Source of the DNA: Hirsutella rhossiliensis
Lineage: Eukaryota; Ascomycota; Sordariomycetes; Hypocreales; Ophiocordycipitaceae
Direction of reading: 5' to 3'
DNA length: 64,000 nt
Assembly (NCBI RefSeq): GCF_020360975.1
Contig: NW_025408667.1
Span: 2,046,001-2,110,000, forward strand
A program made the translations under genes and the position numbers. Positions 55,169-64,000 of this stretch are shown here, in pieces. The stretch's first letter is position 1. Every line of letters starts with the position of its first letter. The notes beneath the pieces are model-generated. The model saw only the letters and a list, made by a program, of their open reading frames with translations. It was not told the DNA's origin and did no database searches.

Positions 55169-56330
55169 ATGAGACCCATCCTCCTCGCCGGCCACGAGCG
55201 TGCGCTCACCCAGATCCGGTACCGTCACCTCCGCCTCCCTGACGGCTTCCTGACCCGGCCATGACGGGACTTTTGTGGCTGACACGCTTTGCCCGCGCGC
55301 GCAACAGGTACAATCTCGATGGCGACATCATCTTCTCCGTCGCAAAGGACCAGCACATCTGCGCCTGGTTCTCCCACAACGGCGAGCGCCTCGGCACCTA
55401 CCATGGCCATGTCGGCGCCATCTGGACCGTCGACGTCGATCCCACCACCACTATGATCGCCTCGGGCGCCGCAGACAACACCATCCGCCTCTGGGAGGTC
55501 AAGACCGGCCGCTGCCTCAAGGTCTGGGAGTTCCCCACCGCTGTCAAGCGCGTCGAGTTCAACGAGGACGGCACCAAGCTGCTGGGCGTCACCGAGAAGC
55601 GCATGGGCTACCTGAGCAACATCGTCGTCATGGACATCAACCCGGACGTTGACGCCGAGCAGAGCGACGAAAGGGTCCTCACCATTGTCTGCGACGAGAG
55701 CAAGGCCACCGTTGCCGGCTGGAGCGCGCTCAACAAGTACATCATTGCCGGCCACGAAGACGGCAGCATCTCTCAGTACGACGGCAAGACGGGCGACCTG
55801 TTGGACAATGTGCCCATTCACGAGCTGAACCAGCCCATCTTCGACCTCCAATGGTCTGCCGATCGCACATACTGCATCACCGCTTGCAAGGACAAGACGG
55901 CCAAGGTAGACTCGTTCTAACCCCCACCCGTCTGCAAACATGATGCTGATTTCGCTGCTACCGTCAGCTCGTCTCCGCCCGCGATCTCGAAGTCTTGAAA
56001 AACTACCCGGCCGACACACCCCTCAACAGCGCAACCGTCACGCCCAAGAAGGACTATGTCATCCTCGGCGGCGGCCAGGCCGCCATGGACGTCACCACCA
56101 CGGCTGCCCGCCAGGGCAAGTTCGAGGCCCGTTTCTACCACAAGATCTTTGAGGACGAGATTGGCCGTGTCCGCGGCCACTTTGGCCCCCTCAACACCGT
56201 CGCCGCCGACCCGACGGGCAAGAGCTACGCATCCGGCGGAGAGGACGGCTACGTCCGCGTTCACCACTTCGACAAGGGCTACTACGACTTCATGTACGAG
56301 GTGGAGAGGGAACGTGCGAACCGCATGTAG
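55169..56330 (+). CDS. TIF34: Translation initiation factor eIF3 subunit I
   Basis: Three exons, 55169-55218, 55308-55905 and 55968-56330, code 336 residues, the usual eIF3i length. Introns are 89 nt (GTACCG donor, GGCTGACA branch) and 62 nt (GTAGAC donor). eIF3i is a seven-bladed WD40 propeller that joins eIF3b and eIF3g on the 40S subunit. Visible signatures are [14 protein letters not shown] at the start, [22 protein letters not shown] and K-D-K-T-A-K at the exon 2/3 junction. The C-terminal [10 protein letters not shown] and S-G-G-E-D-G-Y-V-R block is diagnostic. Start context CCACCATGAGA is good. Confidence 0.97.
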
Positions 56331-57164
56331 CTGCGGCCAACAAACCAAAAAAAAGACAAAGCAGTGGGCAGGGCCTTAACAACCACCACGAGCACCGCCG
56401 CCATCGCCATCCCCACAGCCCCGACGATTTCCTAGGACGGAAATTCAGGCGACATGGGGGGACTCGGCCTGTGGAAGGGGGGACGAGCCCGTTTATTAAG
56501 CTGTGTGCTTGCATAGTACGGCGTTTGGGAGGCGAACCAGGGGTTTTCCGTGTTCTAAAGGGACTATGAAATTGCTCGGGTCGTCTGGGAGAGCGGATAC
56601 AGGAGTAGGACATCCCATGGCGGCCAAATCCTACTCCCTCCCTCTGAGACGGGGGCTCGGGCGAGAGGGGGTGCGCGCCCAACTGGAGGCCTGGCGATCC
56701 CACGGCCGGTCACGACCTCTTCCCCCCGGGGCGGGGCGGTCGATGGTGCCAATGGACGGACGACTGAGCGATGCGCTCCCAATGTGTGAATCAAGAATCT
56801 ACTTCTCTGCAGGGCCACATGTTTTCTCACGTTGTACCTCCCCCCGACTACCTTGGCGCTCTCTCTTTGTCTTTTTCCATCAGTTTTATGGTCCAACATG
56901 GAAAATCATCCCAACTGAATGCCCACCGCCGTGCACCAAGCAGGATACCCGAAACCCTTCTACACCAATGGTGCCAGACGACCGAGGGACCCCCCCTCTG
57001 ATGCCCGTTGCCGAGGGCAAGAGGCAGCCGCAGCGGCTCCGTCACCCGTCAATTGAAAAATCCCTCATCATAACAAAACGCCACATCTATGTTCTTCCCA
57101 CGAGACGTCTCACACCCCCAAGAAGCTTTCAAAAACCACACATCACTCTCGCCACGTGAGCACT
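56331..57164. other. Convergent 3' region TIF34 / ISWI
   Basis: Both flanking genes end here; an A-rich stretch follows the TIF34 stop (56338-56360). No supportable gene. ORFs on both strands are compositional. Confidence 0.55.
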
Positions 57165-60100
57165 CTACCTCTTCTTCGTCTTGCCCTTCTTGCTCTTCGA
57201 CGAGCCGCCAACATTCGACGCCGTAGACGCCACGCTAGAGGCCCTGGACGGGACGGCGGAGCTAGCCTTGCTCGATTTCACGTTGTCAAGAGCCTTATTC
57301 TGTAAATGTCCATGTTAGTCCGTCGACGTTCTCAGGCCGACATCTTCCATGGCCGGGCGCCAACGTACCTTGAAGCCGTTCTTCGACTTCTTCTTGGCTG
57401 GCGCCATTCCCAGGATACTATCCTCGTCGTTCTCCTCGTCCGCCTCGCGCTTCGTCTTCCCATTCACTCCGTTTGCGCCGCGCGCCGGCACGTCCTCAAA
57501 CTCCTTGACAATGGTGGTGATGAGTGTCGTGCACCGACGAGACAGCTCGGTCGGCGTGCGGCTGAGGAAGAACCAATCGAACCGGAAAAGGGGAGACTCT
57601 CGAATGTCGTCACGCATCTTCTCGTACAGACCCTCCGAGTCGATGCCGTACCTGTCCAGGAGCACAAGCAGGAATCGATCCTCCTCCTCGGTGTACACCT
57701 TCTTGTTGGTCGTCGACACCGAGTAATTGATCTTGAGCTGCTGCAAAGGCACCCTGCACTGCTGCATCTTCTTCCGCAGCAGCTTCCTCTGGTTCTCAAC
57801 CTTGCGTGTGCGCTCCTCGCCGTCTTCAATCACCTTGATGTACTTGTTGTAGTCTGCAATCTCCGTATATCGCTGCCAAAAGACCTTGGCGTAAGCCTTG
57901 ATCTCGGCTGCCGTCTTGTTGTCGACCTCTTGAGCAATGCCCTCGTAGTCTGTGCGCCCGTACTTGCCGGATCCATTAATGAACTGCTGAAAGTCACGCT
58001 TGTTCCAGTTGCTGAACCCCTGGTTCGAAAGTTCCTCTTTTTCCTGGCGTTCATCCTCTGTCAACGGAGTCGCATTGTCAATCTCCTCCTGATCAAGCCG
58101 CCGTTCGGCTTCGCGCTCCGAGAGGTTCTCGTCGTCGCCATCAGGGAGAGGGATCTTGTATCCGATCTCCTTCCTGTAATAGGCCGTTTCCCTGTCTTGA
58201 AGGTCTCGTAGGCGTGTTGGATAGAACAGATAGTCGTGATTCGGTACTTGCTTCGGTGCCCGCGGCGCCTTCGGCTTGGCATCGGCCTTGGGGTTGGGAA
58301 ACATAGCCTGTCTGAAGTACTTGTCCATCGAGTAAGATTGTTCCTTGCGTTCTCGCTTGGCCGGGTTGATCCAGTTCAAGCTAATGTCCTTTTTGACATT
58401 GGCAAAGTTCTCCCCATTCCACTCGTAGGCCGACTCTGAGGTGAATTTCTGCAAGTCGTCAATGCCCAGCTTTTCGTACTTGGAGCTCAGCTGCTTGGTC
58501 CGGTTCTCGCCCTGGGCAAGGATCTCCTCAATGTCATCGTCGTCGAGCTCGGAACCTTTGTTTTCGATGTTCCCCAAGCCGCCCTTTGACTGGAATACCT
58601 TCTCGGCGCCGTGCTGAATCATGGACAGGAGCTCGTCCTTGTTTGCTGCTGCTTTGGCGGCAATCTGTGCCCGGCCCTGCTGGATCACCAGCTGATCGAG
58701 GCGCAGCTTCTGGGCTGCTCGCTCTAGCACCTTTTCTTCGATGGCGTTGTCCGTGACGAACCTGTACACCACCACCTGCTTTGTCTGCCCGATGCGATGG
58801 GCACGATCCATGGCCTGCAAGTCAGCCTGCGGGTTCCAGTCACTGTCGTACAAGATGACGATGTCGGCCGTCGTCAAATTGATGCCCAGACCACCAGCCC
58901 TCGTTGTTAGGAGGAAAACAAACTTCTCCGACCCGGGCTTGTTGTAATCATCAATGGCAGCGATACGGTCCTCGTGGGCCGTGCCGCCGTCGATACGGCA
59001 GTATTTGTACTGCTTGAAGACGCAGTAATCCTCCAGGATATCCAGCAGTCGGCTCATCTGGGAAAAGATGAGGACCCTGCTTCCCTGCTTCTGCATTTTT
59101 GCGAGGAGCTTGTCCAGAACAACCATCTTGCCAGCGTTGTAGACGAGATGTTCATCGGTGGTGTACGGGGGGCCTGGCTCGGCGCCCTCAAAGAGATAAG
59201 GGTGGTTGCAGCACTTGCGCAGTTGCATGACGATGTTGAGAAGCCTCGTCTTTGACTCGCGCTTACCACCCGCGCCATTGACGGCGTCGATGTCCTTTTC
59301 GAGGATCTTCTGGTACCATTTTACTTGCATCTCGGACATGCCCAAGTAAAGGTTGACCTCCTTCTTGGGAAGCAGGCTTTTTTCCACATCACTCTTGACT
59401 CGCCGCAGCAAGAATGGCCGGAGAACACGGTGAAGCTGCTGAACGACAGTGTCTTGATCCCGATCCTGTCCGGAGAACCACTGGTCGAAAGCCTCTGCAT
59501 CGCCGAAGACGTCGGGGAGCAGGAAGTTGAGAAGCGCCCAAAGCTCGTGCAGATTGTTCTGGAGCGGAGTTCCCGTGATCAGGAGACGGTTACGCGACGA
59601 GAAGAGCCGAATCACTTGCGAGAGCGACGACTCCTCATTCTTGATGCGATGGGCCTGTTGTAGTATAAGAATCTCTGCCGTGCAAGCACCATGAAGTGCA
59701 ACATACCTCATCAATGATGATGTATTCCCAGGCAAACTTCTTCAAATGCGACTTTTCCCGTAGAATCATCTCATAGCTGGTGACGCAGACGTCAAACTTT
59801 TCGTCCACGAGGCGCTCGTTGATGAGCTGGTGGCGCTCCTCCTTGGCACCCTGGAGAACCAGAACATTGACTTCGGGCGTCCACCTGGCAAACTCCCGCT
59901 TCCAGTTATCCAGGGTCGATTTGGGAACGGTGATGAGGTGAGGTCCGGTGATGCCGGCAATGTGACGAAGGTATCCCAGAAACGAAATGGTCTGGAGCGT
60001 CTTCCCGAGACCCATTTCGTCGGCGAGAATGCCAGAGATTCCGTTCTCGTGCAGGGAAATGAGCCAGTTGAGACCCGAGATCTGGTAGTCTCTCATCAAG

Positions 60101-60778
60101 CCCTGGATGAAGGCGGGCGACTCGCGGAAGACGGTGTCGGCGGAGCCTCCGTGCTTCTCGTCCTTGAGAAGCTCAGCGTCTTCTTCGGCCTCTGTCCGCC
60201 GGCGTCTTTCGCTGGTGGCCCCGCCCTGACGGCCGGCGCCCTTTTTGCCGCGAGCCGCCTCGGCATTCTGACGGTCGATTTCGGCCATGATGTCGCGAAT
60301 CTTGGGGTCTGGGTTGGTTTCGATAAAGTGTCGGAACAGATCCGTCAGACCGAGAAGGTATCGGAATCTCCGGATTGTGTCATCTTCCTGCAAGGATACA
60401 GTTAGCATCGAGGCAAAATGCGGCACGGCGTGTCGGCGAGAGAAGAGGGTCGCTTGCCTTGGATTCACCGAGACGGTCGTGTTTTTTGCCAAAGATACTG
60501 CGCCGCAGCTGGTTTGCCTCGGTACGGCGCTTCCGGCCGTCTCCCAAGGCCTCGCCGATGACACTGCTGGCTGTCGTATTGGGATTGGTGTCGGAATCTG
60601 TGTAGTCGGGAGTCTCGTCCACTTCCTGATGGCACTGGTTAGCCGGCAACCACTGAGGGCACGGAGCAGCTTGGAGGTTAAGAGGAGAGCATACCATGTC
60701 GTCGGGATGACGAGTCTCGGGCGCATCGGACATGGACGCGTCGGTATCGACTGCAGTGGCCCGGGGCCTTGGAGCCAT
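57165..60778 (-). CDS. ISWI: ISWI-family chromatin-remodelling ATPase
   Basis: Five exons, 60778-60695, 60625-60458, 60387-59707, 59654-57369 and 57299-57165, code 1117 residues, matching yeast Isw1/Isw2 in size. Introns are 69, 70, 52 and 69 nt. The second is a GC-AG intron (AAG/GCAAGC), and no GT donor nearby keeps the frame. The Snf2 ATPase has the Walker A-containing D-E-M-G-L-G-K-T (207-214), and D-E-A-H (310-313) is split by intron 3. Helicase motif V/VI residues lie in [10 protein letters not shown] and [16 protein letters not shown] and SLIDE domains follow, with [12 protein letters not shown] marking SANT, and a Lys-rich Ser tail ends the protein. ISWI slides and spaces nucleosomes. 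I cannot say whether this is the Isw1 or Isw2 type; filamentous fungi often have one. Confidence 0.95.
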
Positions 60779-62118
60779 GGCGCGGCGGCAAAGTCGATGG
60801 AACCTCTTAACGCGACAGAGGTTGACGAGACGCGTTGAATGTGCTCTGAAACGAGGGACGCTGAGCTCAAAACAGTTTCACCGGGGAGAAGCGGAGGGAT
60901 GCTCGCAACTGGTGGGTGTATGGCAGTCGAGGGCGAATATCGCTCGTCACACGAGGGCTGGGTGAAGATGTTTTTTGGGGAAACGACAGGCAGGAGGTGG
61001 AATCTCTAGGTGCCCATTCAAAGGCCGGCGAGTTTGGGCCTAGCGCGCGTGCACGATCCACCCGAACTCGACCTGCGTACTCGGGTGGTGCGGCGGGACA
61101 GGGCGCCTGCCGCGGAAAAAAGAAGGGCCATGCCCAGGCCTCTCTCTACATCTCGCCTCCTCTGGTTTCCTCTGCTATACCAAGTACCTACTACCTAAGC
61201 AGGTAAACAACAAGGACAGCAGCCATATATCCCTCTCCTACGGAGTAGCCCTCAAGCTGATGGCTTTATCTGCACACGCCCTGATCATGTGCAGACAAGT
61301 CAGGGATAGAACGTGACGAGGCCTTGTTGACTTGGAGCTCACCCTTGGACAGATCTTCTGACATTGGTTCACTCTATGATCTATCTATGTACAGTATATG
61401 CCTATTCTTTGGGATCAAGGTGAATGAAAAGACGCGGTAATCAGGCCTGAAATGTTCCGAGTGTCTACAGGGTGGATGAAGCTTACGTAGTGAATCATTG
61501 TCAGCAAGCCGACTGAACTGGACGCGTCAATCCAGGCGAATGCGGCTTTGCTCTAGGGTGCTTATTAATTATTCACATGCACTTTGTATATAATAATGGT
61601 TCCTGGGTTCAAAAGGCGTGCCAAACACTCCGGTCCCTAGCAGCATAAAATAGTACGTATTCATCTCATGACAGGCTTAAGTGATTGCCGTTGATGGACA
61701 GAACTTGGTGCATGCTTCTAGCCTGATGGAGCAAATGCTATACCAGTGGCGGGTGGGGCGCCGGCACCCCGAGAGCGGACGCAGGTGCCGGCAAGCCCGA
61801 AAGAAGGATGATGAGGTAATCGGCAAAACCTCGGCTCCGGCTAGCAATTTGCCTTCCCCTCCCGGCCACTTGCGACAACAAACTCGGGGGCCTCGACGGA
61901 GTTCCTGCCACGATCATCCACCATCCCATCTCGACGTCGCTTGTGTTGGAGCCATTTCTGTGGGCTCACTATTGCAAAAAACCTGCTCGAACCCCCTTTC
62001 CGACGACAAGAGCTCCAGGCTCTACCAACTTGAACACACTCGGACGTCTCCCGCATGCACAGTGCCTGGCACAGCGACATCTCGAAAAGCTGCACCCCTT
62101 TGCACGCACACGACCAAG
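60779..62118. promoter_or_regulatory. Divergent promoter ISWI / DUF4588-like gene
   Basis: 1.3 kb between start codons. Positions 61200-61700 are AT-richer, with TATATA near 61390. An open frame from 61681 runs into the next gene, but its first 146 codons look untranslated. Confidence 0.5.
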
Positions 62119-62862
62119 ATGGACTCGGCTCGAGGGCCGGCATCGCACTACGGGGCCTCTGGGAAGCAGACGTCGCACCACGACTCCCCCGAGCAGCTGC
62201 TCGACGTCTTCAAGGCGGCCGCCCTTTCCGTCACCAAACTGTACAAGACTTCAGCGTTGGCCGAGTCGAGGTCGCGAGCCGAGGGCTACCAGGAGTGCCT
62301 GGAGAACCTGCTCATCTTCTTGGACAGGGAAAACCTCGGGCTGCGCGATGGCGAAGGGTGGAAAGTGAGGGCTTGGGCGACGGAGCGCCTGGATGGACGT
62401 GAAGCGGCACTTCAAGCCACCACCGAGAGCGAAGATGAAGTCGACCGCACGGACCGGCCAACCTCGCCAGAGGCTGCACGGACGAGCACAGAACCTCAGG
62501 CGTCTACACAGCGACCGACTGGGCCAACGTCATCCCCAAACGTCGTTGCCGTCAGCGTCCCCGACGAGCCCGCCCGCATAGTGGTGCCATCGCAAGACAC
62601 GTTTACTTTTCAATCATCACATGCGTATCCCAACATTGCGACTCTCGATCTGTCCGACTCGCGACACGACGGCTCGTCGCTGCAACCGTCCCGGAGCTCC
62701 AAGGGCCGCCACGGCGGTACAAAACCCAACTCCAGGACACAGGGCCATCTGGGCAGGGGAGCCGGAGCTAAGCGCAGATGGGACTTTGACGACTTTTTCG
62801 GCGGCTGTTTGAACGGCAAGGACCCTTTTGGCAACGGCGGCAAACGGAGCCGGCACACGTGA
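62119..62862 (+). CDS. DUF4588-like (C16orf72/HAPSTR-like) protein, 247 aa
   Basis: A single exon. The Met at 62119 (CCAAGATGG) is chosen from a frame open since 61681 because conserved-looking sequence starts soon after it. The N-terminal ~85 residues form a helical domain with L-L-D-V-F-K-A-A-A-L-S-V-T-K-L-Y-K and R-A-E-G-Y-Q-E-C-L-E-N-L-L-F-L-D-type helices, ending W-A-T-E-R-L-D. This resembles fungal members of the DUF4588 family, whose human relative is the stress-response protein C16orf72. The middle (90-190) is disordered, Ser/Thr/Pro-rich and acidic. The C terminus is Gly-rich with W-D-F-D-D-F-F and a basic K-R-S-R end that may act as a nuclear signal. Assignment is from memory of the helical pattern and is tentative. 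Confidence 0.7.
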   Translation: MDSARGPASHYGASGKQTSHHDSPEQLLDVFKAAALSVTKLYKTSALAESRSRAEGYQECLENLLIFLDRENLGLRDGEGWKVRAWATERLDGREAALQATTESEDEVDRTDRPTSPEAARTSTEPQASTQRPTGPTSSPNVVAVSVPDEPARIVVPSQDTFTFQSSHAYPNIATLDLSDSRHDGSSLQPSRSSKGRHGGTKPNSRTQGHLGRGAGAKRRWDFDDFFGGCLNGKDPFGNGGKRSRHT

Positions 62863-63299
62863 CGAGAGGGATTATGTCTCAATCGATGACGAGGGAAATG
62901 CTGCATCGGCGCGTTCGTATTGGTAGACTGGGTGGGATAGAAGGCAACATGAAGCATGATATGGGGCGAGCATAGAGCATGGAGTGGCGTTTGGAGAACC
63001 TGGCGGTCTGCATTTAGGTGTGAACTGGGCGAGGAAGTTTCCAAATCATGATACATGTCGGCGTGTCGCGACGTTGGGTAGGATAGGAATCTTGCCGAAT
63101 TTATCCCTTTATTTTCTCTTGTTGCCTTGGCCAGTCGTGACTGTCGGGACTCTTTTGCTTGATATGTCTGTTGGACCATGGGATCCCTCGCGTGGGTAGG
63201 TCTACGTGAGTGCATCGTGGGCGACTGAGGCAAAGGATTGATTATGTGCTACGTGGTGGCATATGTGCGTACGTATATATACAAGTTGGCGACACCCTC
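62863..63299. other. Convergent 3' region
   Basis: Lies between the stops of the DUF4588-like gene and the proton channel gene. Contains TATATATA near 63274-63281. No gene seen. Confidence 0.55.
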
Positions 63300-64000
63300 T
63301 CATTCATGGCCGGAATGGTCCACCGAGTCCAGCCCCAGCTGTGAGCGAAGATGCTTGTTCTCAATCTCGAGCTCGTCCAGGTGGTGCTCCAAGAGCTCCA
63401 TGCGCTCGGTGGCGCCGACGACGACCTCTTCGGATATCTTGGCAAGACGCCACAAGCGGAGGACAACGACGAGGGAGCCGATGGACTCTGCGAGGCCGCG
63501 GAAGCCGACGTCGATGACGAAGCTCAGGACGATGACGGCGGCGTCGAAGACGTGGAACCAATCGGAGAAATAGGTCCTTGTACACGCAGCAGAGTCAGCG
63601 ATGCAAGCGTCGGGCTGTGCCGGAGCAAAGGCGGATCAGACCTGAAGCCGTAAGCGAAGACGCAGGCGGCCAGCTCGAGCATAAACAGGCAGCTGATGAT
63701 CAGCGCGGCGGTCTCGAGGGCCGAGGTAACGGCCTGGACCCAGGGTTCGTGGTCCTGGCGCATCTCGCAGGCGATGAGGCGGATGAAGACATTGGCGAGC
63801 AGGGCGGCGGCGTCGAGGGCGACGACGGCCATGACGGCAAAGTGCTTCTTGCGCGAGTCGAGCAGGCGGCGGCCCGTCTTGCGCAGGCGGGCGACATGGC
63901 GGCGGACGGCGGCGGCGCGGGAGGCGTCCGGGCCCGGGTCCGAGGGCGGGTGTTGGGGAGACGGGGCGGCGGAGGGGTGGTGGTGCGAGGCCGAGGAGGG
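63300..64000 (-). CDS. HV1: Hv1-type voltage-gated proton channel (5' end off window)
   Basis: The 3' part of a gene: exon 64000-63642 (continuing beyond the window), a 65-nt intron 63641-63577 (donor GTCTGA, branch CGCTGAC, acceptor CAAG), and a last exon 63576-63300. The visible product is about 210 residues. A Pro/Ser-rich then Arg-rich cytosolic N terminus leads into S1, A-L-D-A-A-A-L-L, whose Asp aligns with the proton-selectivity Asp of Hv1. S2 follows, then S3 with W-F-H-V-F-D-A-A-V-I, and S4 with R-L-W-R-L-A-K (charges every third residue). There is no pore domain after S4. Instead a coiled coil (E-R-M-E-L-L-E-H-H-L-D-E-L-E) ends the protein, as in dimeric Hv1. The role would be proton extrusion and pH control at the plasma membrane. 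The start codon lies outside the window. Confidence 0.85.

Noticed and set aside
61681..62118. N-terminal extension of the DUF4588-like protein
   Set aside because: Arg/Ser/Cys-rich composition unlike the rest; the Met at 62119 has better context and immediately precedes the family-like domain.

Overview
This window is nuclear DNA from a filamentous ascomycete. The introns are short (about 46 to 205 nt) with GTRNGY-type donors and CTRAC/CTAAC branch points close to the acceptor. Several genes are typical of Pezizomycotina, including a DUF676 lipase beginning MLLLHQTG, a DUF3405 protein, a Hv1-type channel and LysM effectors. One arm carries signs of repeat-induced point mutation (RIP). I suspect Sordariomycetes, probably Hypocreales, but cannot name a species.

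Layout. Positions 1-10200 are an accessory, fast-evolving stretch. It holds a RIP-degraded AT-rich repeat (1-2400), a two-exon gene whose C terminus is a 24-bp minisatellite, a long poorly coding tract, and a GC-rich island with an intronless secreted protein. That protein has four ~150-residue cysteine-rich units and is the most unusual gene here. Positions 10200-23700 are mostly conserved: a DUF676 lipase, a dead kinase-like gene, and the divergent pair HFI1 (SAGA) and SPC98/GCP3 (gamma-tubulin complex). Positions 23700-32400 are gene-poor, with a broken LysM effector, short dispersed repeats and one small candidate gene. Positions 32400-48300 carry CDT1, a DHA1 drug transporter, a DUF3405 type II membrane protein, an uncharacterised multi-pass membrane protein and a cytochrome P450 with a low-complexity insertion. 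Positions 50700-64000 are dense housekeeping: C1-tetrahydrofolate synthase and eIF3i (divergent), the ISWI remodeller, a DUF4588-like protein, and a Hv1-type voltage-gated proton channel cut by the window edge.

Most annotated genes are independent housekeeping functions rather than a pathway. I see no secondary-metabolite cluster, CRISPR, rRNA or convincing tRNA. Candidate host-interaction or accessory loci (repeat protein, LysM pseudogene, kinase pseudogene, P450, MFS) are scattered and do not form an obvious cluster. Splice structures were worked out by hand from frame continuity, splice consensus and remembered family conservation. Stated exon boundaries close in frame for every intact gene.
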